Program-made: the position numbers and the translations under genes
Assembly: GCF_020524765.1 (NCBI RefSeq)
Contig: NZ_JAIVLR010000001.1
Span: 1,612,001 to 1,676,000 of the forward strand
Length of the DNA: 64,000 bases
Source of the DNA: Qipengyuania gaetbuli
Lineage (GTDB): Bacteria; Pseudomonadota; Alphaproteobacteria; Sphingomonadales; Sphingomonadaceae
Reading direction: 5' to 3'
Shown here: positions 53,939 to 63,222 of the stretch, piece by piece
Position numbering within the stretch: the first letter of the stretch is position 1
Layout of the letters: every line of letters starts with the position of its first letter
Notes under the pieces: generated by a model
What the model saw: the letters and a program-made list of their open reading frames with translations, nothing else
Database searches by the model: none
Told to the model about the DNA's origin: nothing

Positions 53939-56900
53939 GCCATCTTCTCGACCGACTGACCTTCTTCAAACAGGCCAAGCAGCCTTTTTCGAAGGGCCAT
54001 GGGATCACCACCAACCAGAATCGTGACTGGGAGGATAGCTATCGCAAGCGCTGGCAGCACGACAAGATTGTTCGCTCCACCCATGGCGTGAACTGCACCG
54101 GGTCGTGCAGCTGGAAGATCTACGTCAAGGGCGGGATCATCACGTGGGAAACGCAGCAGACCGATTATCCACGCACCCGGCCTGATTTGCCGAACCATGA
54201 ACCGCGTGGGTGCCCGCGCGGAGCAAGCTACAGCTGGTACATCTATTCGGCCCAGCGACTGAAGTACCCGATGGTGCGTTCGCGTTTGCTCAAACTCTGG
54301 CGCGATGCGCGCGCGCTTCGTACTCCGGTCGCGGCCTGGGCTTCGATTGTCGAGGATCCGGTCAAGCGCAAGAGCTACACTGCGATCCGCGGCCATGGCG
54401 GCTTTGTTCGCTCGACATGGGACGAGGTCAACGAAATCATCGCGTCGGCTAACGCCTACACTGCCAAGACCTATGGGCCGGACCGTGTGATCGGGTTCAG
54501 TCCGATCCCGGCAATGTCGATGGTCAGCTATGCGGCGGGATCGCGCTACCTCTCGCTCCTCGGCGGCACCTGCATGAGCTTCTACGACTGGTATTGCGAT
54601 CTTCCCCCCGCCAGCCCGATGACCTGGGGCGAGCAGACAGACGTTCCTGAAAGCGCCGACTGGTACAATGCCGGCTTCCTGATGATGTGGGGTTCGAACG
54701 TGCCGCAAACGCGTACGCCGGATGCTCACTTCATGACCGAGGCGCGCTATCGCGGCACGAAGACGGCAGTCGTTTCGCCCGACTATGCCGAAGCGACCAA
54801 GTTTGCCGATCTGTGGCTCAACCCCAAGCAGGGCACAGACGCCGCGCTCGCCATGGCGATGGGCCATGTGATCCTGCGCGAGTATCACCTTGATCGGCAG
54901 GCCGAGTATTTCGAGGACTATTGCCGCAAGTATTCAGACATGCCGATGCTTGTGCGTCTGGTTGAGAAGGATGGCGCCTACATTCCCGAGCGTTTGCTTC
55001 GCGCGTCGGACTTCCTCGAGGATCTTGAAGAGGCGAACAACCCTGAATGGAAGACCGTTGCTGTCGACGATACGACCGAAGAGGTGGTGGTGCCCACCGG
55101 CTCGGCTGGGTTCCGATGGGGAGAGCAGGGCAAGTGGAACCTTGAAGAAAAGGATGGTCGCGGCAACGATACCGTGCTGCGAATGACCAACATCCTCGAG
55201 GGGCAGCATGATGAGGTGATCGAGGTTGCTTTTCCCTATTTCGGCAATCGCGAGCACGACCATTTCGAGGGCACCGATCACCCCGATGTGTTGAATCGTC
55301 GGGTCCCGGTGCGTCAGCTGCAACTGAAGGAAGGCAAGGCCTTTGTCGCCACGGTCTTCGACCTGTTCTGCGCCAATTACGGTCTCGATCGCGGTCTGGG
55401 CGGCGAGCATGTCGCACGCGATTATTCGGAGATGGTTCCTTACACGCCTGCCTGGGCAGAGAAAATCACCGGGGTTCCCGCCGACAATATCATCACCGTT
55501 GCCCGTGAATTTGCGAGCAATGCCGAAGCGACCAATGGCAAGTCGATGGTGATCCTGGGGGCCGGTCTCAACCACTGGTACCACATGGACATGAACTATC
55601 GCGGCATCATCAATTTGTTGGTGATGTGCGGCTGCGTCGGCCAGTCAGGCGGCGGCTGGTCGCACTATGTCGGCCAGGAAAAACTGCGGCCACAAACGGG
55701 CTGGCTGCCGCTGGCATTTGCGCTGGACTGGAATCGCCCCCCACGTCAGATGAATTCGACCAGCTTCTTCTACGCGCACACTGACCAGTGGCGCTACGAG
55801 ACGCTCGATATCGGCGAGATCCTCTCGCCGACCGCGCCCGATGATGACTGGGACGCGAGCCTTATCGACTACAATGCGCGGGCTGAGCGCATGGGCTGGC
55901 TGCCCAGCGCGCCGCAGCTCAAGACCAATCCGCTGGAAGTGGGCAAGGCGGCTAAGGCTTCAGGCAAGGAAGCTAAGGACTACGTTGCCGAGCAGCTCAA
56001 GGCGGGCGAGCTCGAGATGTCCTGCTTCGATCCGGATGATCCCGCCAACTGGCCGCGCAACATGTTTGTCTGGCGCTCCAACTTGCTCGGCTCCTCGGGC
56101 AAAGGTCACGAGTATTTCCTCAAACACCTGCTCGGCACCGCGCACGGCGTACAGGGCAAGGATCTGGGTGAAATGGGAGGCCAGAAGCCCAAGGAAGTGA
56201 AGTGGCACGACGAAGCGCCGCAAGGAAAGCTCGACCTGCTGGTTACGCTCGATTTCCGCATGTCGACAACCTGCGTCTATTCGGACATCGTTCTTCCTAC
56301 CGCGAGTTGGTACGAGAAGGATGATCTCAACACGTCCGACATGCACCCATTCATTCACCCGCTCTCGGCTGCGGTGGATCCAGTGTGGGAGTCGCGCAGC
56401 GACTGGGACATCTACAAAGGCATCGCGAAGAAGTTCTCCGAAGTCGCGCCCGAAGTGCTGGGTGTGGAGCAGGACGTTGTCATGGTCCCGATCCAGCACG
56501 ACAGTCCGAATGAAATAGCCCAGCCCTTCGAGGTCGAAGACTGGGGCCGGGGGCAGGCCGAGCCCGTCCCCGGCAAAACCATGGCCAATGTCGCGGTTGT
56601 TGAGCGAGATTATCCCAACCTCTACAAGCGTTTCACCGCGCTCGGTCCGCTGATGGACAAGCTTGGCAATGGCGGCAAGGGCATCGCCTGGAACACCGAG
56701 CATGAGGTCGAAAATCTGCGCAAGCTTAACGGCGAGGTGCGCGAGGATGGCCCGACCAAGGGCATGGCGAAGATTGAAAGCGCCATCGATGCTGCCGAGG
56801 TCATTCTGATGCTAGCGCCAGAAACCAATGGTGAAGTAGCGGTCAAGGCGTGGGATGCGCTGTCAGCGAATACCGGCCGCGATCACAAGCATCTTGCGCT

Positions 56901-57672
56901 GCCCAAGGAAGAAGAGAAAATCCGCTTCCGAGATATCCAGGCGCAGCCGAGAAAGATCATCTCCTCGCCGACCTGGTCGGGGCTCGAGAGCGAGCATGTC
57001 TGCTACAATGCGGGATACACCAACGTCCACGAGTTGATCCCGTGGCGCACGCTGACCGGGAGGCAGCAGCTCTATCAGGATCACAAGTGGATGCGCGCAT
57101 TCGGCGAAGGCTTTTGCCTCTATCGCCCGCCGATCGATACCAAGGCAGTGAAGCCGATGCTCGACGAGGCGAAGGACGCGCCGCATGTGGTGCTTAACTT
57201 CATCACCCCGCACCAGAAATGGGGCATCCATTCGACCTACACAGACAACCTGTTGATGCTGACACTGTCGCGCGGGGGGCCGATTGTCTGGATGAGCGAG
57301 GTAGACGCCGCCAAGGCCGGACTGGTCGACAATGACTGGGTCGAAACCTTCAACGCCAACGGCGCGCTGGTGGCGCGCGTGGTCGTGTCGCAGCGGATGA
57401 AGGAAGGCACATTGTTCATGTACCATGCGCAGGAGAAGATCGTGAATGTTCCGGGCTCGCCGCTCACCGGCCAGCGTGGCGGCATCCATAACTCGGTCAC
57501 GCGCGCGGTGCTCAAGCCGACCCATATGATCGGGGGTTATGTCCAGCAGAGCTACGGTTTCAACTATTACGGGACGGTCGGTTCGAACCGTGACGAATAC
57601 GTCATCGTCCGCAAGCTTCAAAAGGTCGACTGGCTCGAAGAAGCGCTTCCTGAAGGGGAGAATGCAGCATGA
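53935..57672 (+). CDS. narG: Respiratory nitrate reductase alpha subunit
   Basis: A 1245-residue molybdenum (bis-MGD) catalytic subunit reducing nitrate to nitrite on the cytoplasmic face. FS0 cluster ligands H50, C54, C58 and C93 (HGVNCTGSCSW, RGCPRG) and the molybdenum ligand D222 (FYDWYCDLPPASP) are at the same positions as in E. coli NarG. SNVPQTRTPDAHF, GLNHWYHMDMNYRGIINLLVMCG and DLLVTLDFRMSTTCVYSDIVLPTASWYEKDDLNTSD also match. ATGA overlap with narK and ATGA overlap with narH indicate coupled translation. Confidence 0.97.
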   Translation: MSHLLDRLTFFKQAKQPFSKGHGITTNQNRDWEDSYRKRWQHDKIVRSTHGVNCTGSCSWKIYVKGGIITWETQQTDYPRTRPDLPNHEPRGCPRGASYSWYIYSAQRLKYPMVRSRLLKLWRDARALRTPVAAWASIVEDPVKRKSYTAIRGHGGFVRSTWDEVNEIIASANAYTAKTYGPDRVIGFSPIPAMSMVSYAAGSRYLSLLGGTCMSFYDWYCDLPPASPMTWGEQTDVPESADWYNAGFLMMWGSNVPQTRTPDAHFMTEARYRGTKTAVVSPDYAEATKFADLWLNPKQGTDAALAMAMGHVILREYHLDRQAEYFEDYCRKYSDMPMLVRLVEKDGAYIPERLLRASDFLEDLEEANNPEWKTVAVDDTTEEVVVPTGSAGFRWGEQGKWNLEEKDGRGNDTVLRMTNILEGQHDEVIEVAFPYFGNREHDHFEGTDHPDVLNRRVPVRQLQLKEGKAFVATVFDLFCANYGLDRGLGGEHVARDYSEMVPYTPAWAEKITGVPADNIITVAREFASNAEATNGKSMVILGAGLNHWYHMDMNYRGIINLLVMCGCVGQSGGGWSHYVGQEKLRPQTGWLPLAFALDWNRPPRQMNSTSFFYAHTDQWRYETLDIGEILSPTAPDDDWDASLIDYNARAERMGWLPSAPQLKTNPLEVGKAAKASGKEAKDYVAEQLKAGELEMSCFDPDDPANWPRNMFVWRSNLLGSSGKGHEYFLKHLLGTAHGVQGKDLGEMGGQKPKEVKWHDEAPQGKLDLLVTLDFRMSTTCVYSDIVLPTASWYEKDDLNTSDMHPFIHPLSAAVDPVWESRSDWDIYKGIAKKFSEVAPEVLGVEQDVVMVPIQHDSPNEIAQPFEVEDWGRGQAEPVPGKTMANVAVVERDYPNLYKRFTALGPLMDKLGNGGKGIAWNTEHEVENLRKLNGEVREDGPTKGMAKIESAIDAAEVILMLAPETNGEVAVKAWDALSANTGRDHKHLALPKEEEKIRFRDIQAQPRKIISSPTWSGLESEHVCYNAGYTNVHELIPWRTLTGRQQLYQDHKWMRAFGEGFCLYRPPIDTKAVKPMLDEAKDAPHVVLNFITPHQKWGIHSTYTDNLLMLTLSRGGPIVWMSEVDAAKAGLVDNDWVETFNANGALVARVVVSQRMKEGTLFMYHAQEKIVNVPGSPLTGQRGGIHNSVTRAVLKPTHMIGGYVQQSYGFNYYGTVGSNRDEYVIVRKLQKVDWLEEALPEGENAA

Positions 57673-59198
57673 AGATCCGCGCTCAGATCGGCAAAGTGCT
57701 TAATCTCGACAAATGCATCGGCTGCCACACCTGCTCGGTCACGTGCAAAAACGTGTGGACCAGCCGCGAAGGCATGGAATACGCCTGGTTCAACAATGTC
57801 GAAACCAAACCCGGCATCGGCTATCCCAAGGATTGGGAAAACCAGAAGCGCTGGAACGGCGGCTGGGTTCGCACGCCCGGCGGCTCGATCCGCCCCAAGA
57901 TGGGCGGCAAGTGGCGGGTGCTGGCGAAGATTTTCGCCAATCCCGATTTGCCCGAGATCGACGACTATTATGAACCCTTCACCTTCGATTATGCGCATCT
58001 GCAGAAAGCCGGCGAAAGCAAGGCCTTCCCGAGCGCGCGCCCACGCAGTCTCGTGTCGGGCGAGCGGATGGAGAAGATCGAGTGGGGCCCCAACTGGGAG
58101 GAAATCCTGGGCGGCGAGTTTTCCAAGCGTTCCGAGGATTACAATTTCGAAGGGGTCCAGAAAGAGATTTACGGCCAGTTCGAAAACACATTCATGATGT
58201 ATCTGCCGCGGCTGTGCGAGCACTGCCTCAATCCGACCTGTGTCGCCGCCTGCCCATCGGGCGCGATCTACAAGCGTGAGGAAGACGGCATTGTCCTGAT
58301 CGACCAGGAAGCCTGCCGGGGCTGGCGCATGTGCGTGTCGGGCTGTCCGTACAAAAAGATCTATTACAACTGGAAAACCGGCAAGAGCGAAAAGTGCATC
58401 TTCTGCTACCCGCGCATCGAAGCGGGTCAGCCTACGGTCTGCTCGGAAACCTGCGTCGGGCGCATCCGCTATCTCGGTGTGATGCTCTATGATGCGGATC
58501 GGATCGAAGAGGCAGCCTCGGCAGAAAGTATCGAGGATCTTTACCAGGCGCAGCTCGACATCTTCCTCGATCCCAACGATCCCGAAGTGATCGAACAGGC
58601 GCGCAAGGATGGCGTACCCGAAGCCTGGCTCGAGGCCGCGCGCAAATCGCCGGTGTGGAAGATGGCGATGGAGTGGAAGGTCGCCTTCCCGCTCCACCCG
58701 GAATACCGCACCTTGCCCATGGTCTGGTACGTGCCGCCTTTGTCGCCGATCAGCGCAGCGGCCAATGCGGGCAATATCGGCATCAATAACGGCATGCCCG
58801 ATGTCCGGTCCCTGCGCATTCCGCTCAAATATCTCGCCAACCTGCTGACCGCGGGAGACGAGGAACCGATCGCGCTTTGTCTTGAACGGATGCTGGCCAT
58901 GCGCGGATATATGCGGGCCAAGACGGTGGAGGGCGTTCACAACGAAGCTATCGCCAGCGATGTCGGCCTGACCGGCGCTCAGATCGAGGAGATGTACAAG
59001 GTCATGGCGCTGGCCGATTACGAGGATCGCTTCGTGATTCCGACCGGCCACCGCGAGGATGCCGAAGACATGTACGACGAACGCGGCTCCTGCGGTTTCT
59101 CGTTCGGCAATGGATGTTCGGGCGGCAGCGGCGAACCCAACCTGTTCGGCGCGCCTGCCGCGCGCAAAAAACTCCAGACACCGACGGAGGTCTTCTGA
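57669..59198 (+). CDS. narH: Respiratory nitrate reductase beta subunit
   Basis: A 509-residue iron-sulfur subunit that passes electrons from NarI to NarG. Cluster motifs are C16-IG-C19-HT-C22-SVT-C26, then CEHCLNPTCVAACPSGAIYKR, and EACRGWRMCVSGCPYKKIYYNWKTGKSEKC, in which the RGW tryptophan replaces a cysteine as for the [3Fe-4S] centre of E. coli NarH. Length is normal. Overlaps narG by four bases and narJ by one. Confidence 0.97.
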   Translation: MKIRAQIGKVLNLDKCIGCHTCSVTCKNVWTSREGMEYAWFNNVETKPGIGYPKDWENQKRWNGGWVRTPGGSIRPKMGGKWRVLAKIFANPDLPEIDDYYEPFTFDYAHLQKAGESKAFPSARPRSLVSGERMEKIEWGPNWEEILGGEFSKRSEDYNFEGVQKEIYGQFENTFMMYLPRLCEHCLNPTCVAACPSGAIYKREEDGIVLIDQEACRGWRMCVSGCPYKKIYYNWKTGKSEKCIFCYPRIEAGQPTVCSETCVGRIRYLGVMLYDADRIEEAASAESIEDLYQAQLDIFLDPNDPEVIEQARKDGVPEAWLEAARKSPVWKMAMEWKVAFPLHPEYRTLPMVWYVPPLSPISAAANAGNIGINNGMPDVRSLRIPLKYLANLLTAGDEEPIALCLERMLAMRGYMRAKTVEGVHNEAIASDVGLTGAQIEEMYKVMALADYEDRFVIPTGHREDAEDMYDERGSCGFSFGNGCSGGSGEPNLFGAPAARKKLQTPTEVF

Positions 59199-59902
59199 TG
59201 CAATCTCTCCATCTTCTCTCGCTCTTGCTGCAATATCCAAGCAAGGACTTGCAATCAGTGGCTGGAGAGATCCGCCAGCGCCTGCACTTGGATAAAGCGC
59301 TGCCTGCCGATGCAGTCGCTGAACTTGACCCGCTCCTTACCCGGCTTGCCACCAGCGACATCTATGAGGCGCAGGAAAACTACGTCGAGCTGTTCGATCG
59401 GGGGCGAGCGCATAGCCTGCACCTGTTCGAACATGTTCACGGCGAAAGCCGCGATCGCGGACAGGCCATGGTCGATCTGCGCGAGCGCTATCTCGCCGCA
59501 GGCCTGGAACCCACCGGCAACGAACTGCCCGACTACTTGCCGCTGTTTCTCGACTATTGTTCGACGTTGCCCGAAGAGGCCGCGCGCGATATGCTGGCGG
59601 AACCCGGCGTAGTCCTTGTCGCGCTGGCTGCGCGATTGGCCGAGAAGCAATCCGACTACGCCCCGCTCTTTGCGCTGCTGTGCGACATTGCCGACGTCGA
59701 AATGAACGAAGACGCGATGAACGCGATCCCCCCTGCGGACGATCCGGAAGATCTCGAAGCGCTCGACGCACAATGGGAAGAAGAAGAAATCCGTTTCGGC
59801 GCAGAAGCCGCGCCAGACCCGAATGCAGCATGCCCGAAAGTCGGCGAAATGCTTGACCGCATGCGTGATCCCGCTGCCCCCCAAACCCCGGTTAGGAGCT
59901 GA
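59198..59902 (+). CDS. narJ: Nitrate reductase molybdenum cofactor assembly chaperone
   Basis: A 234-residue TorD/NarJ-type chaperone that holds apo-NarG while cofactor and clusters are inserted. Start MQSLHLLSLLLQYPSKDL at ATG 59198, which overlaps the narH stop (TGATG), with GGAGG upstream. Core motif YVELFDRGRAHSLHLFEHVHGESRDRGQAM and NELPDYLPLFLDYCSTL match NarJ. Acidic C-terminal tail. A longer frame from 59114 would overlap narH and is rejected. Confidence 0.93.
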   Translation: MQSLHLLSLLLQYPSKDLQSVAGEIRQRLHLDKALPADAVAELDPLLTRLATSDIYEAQENYVELFDRGRAHSLHLFEHVHGESRDRGQAMVDLRERYLAAGLEPTGNELPDYLPLFLDYCSTLPEEAARDMLAEPGVVLVALAARLAEKQSDYAPLFALLCDIADVEMNEDAMNAIPPADDPEDLEALDAQWEEEEIRFGAEAAPDPNAACPKVGEMLDRMRDPAAPQTPVRS

Positions 59903-59905
59903 GCC

Positions 59906-60607
59906 ATGGGCGATTTCATCCACCACCTGCTCTATGGTATCTATCCATACATCGCGCTTGTCGTACTTGCGGTCGGGTCGATCATTCGTTTCGACCGCGA
60001 GCCCTATAGTTGGCGCTCTGGATCAAGCCAGTTGCTGCGCCGAAAGCAGCTGATGGTCGGCTCGGTGCTCTTTCACGTAGGCGTACTGTTTATCTTCGTC
60101 GGTCACCTTGTTGGCCTTCTGACACCCATCGCCATTTTTGATGCTCTCGGAATCAGCCACGGCGCCAAGCAGCTTCTGGCGATTGTTGCAGGCGGAATCG
60201 CCGGGGTGGCTGCGATAATCGGTGCCACTTTGCTGATCCATCGCCGCTTTTTCGACCCGCGCGTTCGCGCCGCTTCGAACTTCAGCGACAATATGATCAT
60301 CCTGATTCTCTGGGTGCAGCTCGCCCTCGGCCTTGCGACCATACCGCTCTCGGCTGGCCATCTCGATGGCGAGGAAATGGTCAAGTTCATGAACTGGGCG
60401 CAGGGCATCTTCACCTTCCAGGGAGACGCGGCGAGTTACATCACCGACGTGCATATCATCTTCAAACTGCACCTGTTCCTGGGCCTGACCATCTTTGTGC
60501 TCTTCCCGTTCACGCGGCTCGTGCACATGCTTTCGGCTCCGGTGCGCTATCTCTGGCGCGACGGATACCAAGTGGTCCGTACACGCAGGGGTTTGAGCCA
60601 TGGCTGA
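59906..60607 (+). CDS. narI: Respiratory nitrate reductase gamma (cytochrome b) subunit
   Basis: A 233-residue membrane subunit oxidising quinol, with five helices. Heme b ligands are H57, H67, H189 and H207 (LFHVGVLFIFVGHL, DVHIIFKLHL, TRLVHMLS), spaced as H56/H66/H187/H205 of E. coli NarI. Start ATG three bases after the narJ stop; the last eight bases overlap the following parvulin gene. Length is normal. Confidence 0.96.
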   Translation: MGDFIHHLLYGIYPYIALVVLAVGSIIRFDREPYSWRSGSSQLLRRKQLMVGSVLFHVGVLFIFVGHLVGLLTPIAIFDALGISHGAKQLLAIVAGGIAGVAAIIGATLLIHRRFFDPRVRAASNFSDNMIILILWVQLALGLATIPLSAGHLDGEEMVKFMNWAQGIFTFQGDAASYITDVHIIFKLHLFLGLTIFVLFPFTRLVHMLSAPVRYLWRDGYQVVRTRRGLSHG

Positions 60608-61412
60608 CGTTTTGGAGCATCCGACCGTCCGCGTCGGCGGGGTCGAAATCCCCGCTGGCGCGATCGCTGCCGAGGCGCAGAACCACCCGGCGGGCGATGC
60701 AGAAGAAGCATGGTGCGAGGCTGCCAAGGCCCTCGCCGTCCGGCAATTGCTGTTGGCCGAGGCAGACCGACAGGAGATCGTTGCTGAAGAATGCGTCGAT
60801 GCCGAAGGCCGGAAACTGGTGGACGATGATGCCCGGATCGATGCGCTACTCACCAACAACGTCGATGTACCGACCGCGACCAGCGAAGAGGCGAAGCGTT
60901 TCTACGACAATCATACTGAGCGCTTCTGCAGCGAAACCCTGATCGAAGCCGAGCATATCCTGTTCTCCGCCAGTCCGGATGATGCTTTCAACTACAGCCT
61001 CGCGGTGGGCGATGCGCGTATGGCTATTCGAGACATTGAGGCCGATCCGACGTGCTTCGCCGAACTCGCAAAGTCCAAATCTGCCTGCCCTTCGAAAGAT
61101 CAGGGTGGCAATCTAGGCCAGATCGGTAAGGGACAGACGGCGGCTGAGTTCGAACAGGCGCTTTTTGCTTTATCCGCAGGCGAGCTATGCCGCGACCCTG
61201 TCAAATCACCGTTCGGCGTCCACGTCATTCGTGCCGGACGGCGGGCCGAAGGCAAGCAATTGCCGTTCGAAGTGGTCGAACAATCAATCCGGAACTATCT
61301 CGAAGAAGCCAGTTATCGCAAAGCAGTGTCGCAATATCTGTCGATCCTTGCCAGCGAGACCGATATCGAAGGCGTCGATCTCGCCGCAGCCGAAGGCCCC
61401 CTGGTCCAGTGA
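60600..61412 (+). CDS. Parvulin-type peptidyl-prolyl isomerase of the nitrate reductase operon
   Basis: A 270-residue PpiC/NifM-like protein. N-terminal helical domain, then a rotamase domain with AEHILFSASPDDAFNYS, ACPSKDQGGNLGQIGKGQTAAEFEQALFALSAGEL, and SPFGVHVIRAGRRAEGK. No signal peptide, so cytosolic. The same position, after narI and before moaA, is known from Pseudomonas nar operons, where this class is thought to aid nitrate reductase maturation. Overlaps narI by eight bases. Confidence 0.9.
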   Translation: MADVLEHPTVRVGGVEIPAGAIAAEAQNHPAGDAEEAWCEAAKALAVRQLLLAEADRQEIVAEECVDAEGRKLVDDDARIDALLTNNVDVPTATSEEAKRFYDNHTERFCSETLIEAEHILFSASPDDAFNYSLAVGDARMAIRDIEADPTCFAELAKSKSACPSKDQGGNLGQIGKGQTAAEFEQALFALSAGELCRDPVKSPFGVHVIRAGRRAEGKQLPFEVVEQSIRNYLEEASYRKAVSQYLSILASETDIEGVDLAAAEGPLVQ

Positions 61413-61417
61413 CACAC

Positions 61418-62437
61418 ATGCGCAACATCGATGCTGGTAGCGCCCAAAGGCATCCAGACCACTTGTTCGACGGGATCGGACGGCGGTTTGAATATTTGCG
61501 CCTCTCACTGACCGATGTCTGCAATTTCCGCTGCACCTATTGCCTGCCCGATGGCTACAAGAAGCCGTGCAATCGCCCGGCAGAGCTCAGTGTCGGTGAA
61601 GTGCGCCGCGTAGTCAGCGCTTTTGCCAGACTAGGGCTGTGGAAGGTGCGCTTGACGGGCGGTGAACCGACGCTGCGGCGTGACTTTGATGAGGTCGCCC
61701 GCTCTGTTGCAGAAATTCCGGGCATTCGGCGCGTGGCGATGACGACCAACGGATATCGGCTCGCGGAACGGGCTCAGGCATGGCGTAACGCAGGGATCAG
61801 CGCGATCAATATCAGCGTGGATTCGCTTGATCCGGCCCGATTTGCCGAGATCACCGGTCATGACAGATTGCGCGAAATCCTAAAGGGTATCGATGCGGCA
61901 CAGAAAGCGAATTTCGACAGCATCAAGCTCAACGCAGTGCTGATGCGCGGAGTCAATGACCGGGAGCTTGAGGCAATGGTCGATTTCGTATCGTCGCGCG
62001 ATCTTTCGCTGCGGTTTATCGAAGTCATGCGCACCAACGACAATGCCAAGTTCTTTGCAGAGCGGCACGTGGCGGGACAGTCCGTGATCGATCGGCTACA
62101 GGCTCTGGGATGGGCGCGGCTCCCGCGACAGCCCGGCGCCGGGCCCGCAGTCGAATTCGGGCATGACCAGGCGAAAGGGCGGATCGGGATTATCGCGCCG
62201 TATTCCAAGGATTTCTGCGCCACGTGCAACCGGCTGCGTGTCTCTTCGCTCGGCAAATTGCATCTGTGTCTGTTCGGCGATGCCGGGATCGATCTGCGTC
62301 CCCTGCTTCAGAGCGATGATGACGAACGAGATTTGATCGAACGGATATGCAAACTCACATCCACCAAGGCACCGGCGCATCGTCTGCACCAGGGGAATAG
62401 CGGCGCTACTCCTCATTTGGCGTCGATTGGAGGCTGA
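61418..62437 (+). CDS. moaA: GTP 3',8-cyclase MoaA
   Basis: A 339-residue radical SAM enzyme for the first step of molybdenum cofactor synthesis. The N-terminal cluster C35-NFR-C39-TY-C42 (LTDVCNFRCTYCLPDG) and the C-terminal one DFCATCNRLRVSSLGKLHLCLF bind the two [4Fe-4S] centres. RLTGGEPTLRRD and VDSLDPARF are typical. The ATG at 61418 follows the parvulin stop by five bases; a longer frame overlaps the upstream gene. An upstream GTG at 61409 is an alternative. Confidence 0.95.
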   Translation: MRNIDAGSAQRHPDHLFDGIGRRFEYLRLSLTDVCNFRCTYCLPDGYKKPCNRPAELSVGEVRRVVSAFARLGLWKVRLTGGEPTLRRDFDEVARSVAEIPGIRRVAMTTNGYRLAERAQAWRNAGISAINISVDSLDPARFAEITGHDRLREILKGIDAAQKANFDSIKLNAVLMRGVNDRELEAMVDFVSSRDLSLRFIEVMRTNDNAKFFAERHVAGQSVIDRLQALGWARLPRQPGAGPAVEFGHDQAKGRIGIIAPYSKDFCATCNRLRVSSLGKLHLCLFGDAGIDLRPLLQSDDDERDLIERICKLTSTKAPAHRLHQGNSGATPHLASIGG

Positions 62438-62438
62438 A

Positions 62439-62696
62439 TTGAACAAGTCAATCGACGTCGAACTCTGCGGGAAGCTGGCCGATAGCTATGGCGGCTCGGT
62501 CACTCTCGACATCTCGCAAGATGGCTTGTCCGTCAGGGAGCTGTTTGCCGCAGTGAGCAGCGCCTACCCGCTGCTTGCACCGGTCCTCGCTGGCGGTCGC
62601 ATAAGAGCCTGCGTCAATGAAGTTATCGTGCCTGACGATGCGATGATCCACCATGGCGACGCGGCGGCCCTCTTCCCGCCTGTTTCAGGCGGATGA
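62439..62696 (+). CDS. moaD: Molybdopterin synthase small subunit (sulfur carrier) MoaD
   Basis: An 85-residue ubiquitin-like protein ending in the thiocarboxylate-forming double glycine (FPPVSGG). IDVELCGKLADSYGG, SVRELFAAVSSAYP and VNEVIVPDDAMIHHGDAAALFPP fit MoaD. The start is TTG at 62439: TGGAGG at 62428-62433 sits five bases upstream, and the moaA stop is one base before it. The frame can extend to a TTG at 62427 but that lacks a good binding site. Overlaps moaE by four bases. Confidence 0.92.
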   Translation: MNKSIDVELCGKLADSYGGSVTLDISQDGLSVRELFAAVSSAYPLLAPVLAGGRIRACVNEVIVPDDAMIHHGDAAALFPPVSGG

Positions 62697-63163
62697 ACAC
62701 GCATGTCGAAGTGAAACAGACGGCATTCGATCCGTCTGCATGCCTTGCGGAATTCGTCGGGCGTATTGGGGATGAAGGAGCTGTTGTTAGCTTCACCGGC
62801 AGGGCCAGAGGGCACGCCAAGGACGGCGCGCTAATCGAGGCACTGGTGCTGGAAAGCTATCGCGGGGTCACGCTCGCTTCGATGCGGCAAATTGCGGCGG
62901 ACGCCCACGCGAAATTTCCGATAACCGCCAGCCATGTCATCCACCGCACGGGCCGGATCGCTCCCGAGGAGGCGATTGTCTTCGTGGCAACCGCATCGCC
63001 TCACCGCAGAGCAGCGTTTGAGGCTGCCGACTATCTGATGGACAGGCTCAAGACAGAAGCGGTGTTCTGGAAACGCGAGGAACATGCCAGCGGCTCGACC
63101 TGGATCGAGCCGACCGATGCCGACCGAAGCGACGCAATGCGTTGGTCCAATTCGCTGTCATGA
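62693..63163 (+). CDS. moaE: Molybdopterin synthase catalytic subunit MoaE
   Basis: A 156-residue protein with MoaE motifs VSFTGRARGHAKDGALIEALVLESY, ASHVIHRTGRIAPEEAIVFVATASPHRRAAFEAADYLMDRLKTEAVFWKRE. The lysines and arginine of the active site (KTEAVFWKRE) are present. It pairs with MoaD to insert sulfur into precursor Z and so to make molybdopterin. ATGA overlap with moaD; last gene of the nar operon. Confidence 0.95.
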   Translation: MNTHVEVKQTAFDPSACLAEFVGRIGDEGAVVSFTGRARGHAKDGALIEALVLESYRGVTLASMRQIAADAHAKFPITASHVIHRTGRIAPEEAIVFVATASPHRRAAFEAADYLMDRLKTEAVFWKREEHASGSTWIEPTDADRSDAMRWSNSLS

Positions 63164-63222
63164 TCCACTCGCAACCCAGCTCTTCTGGATAGGCGCGCGA
63201 GGATGTATTGCTTCGGATCGAG

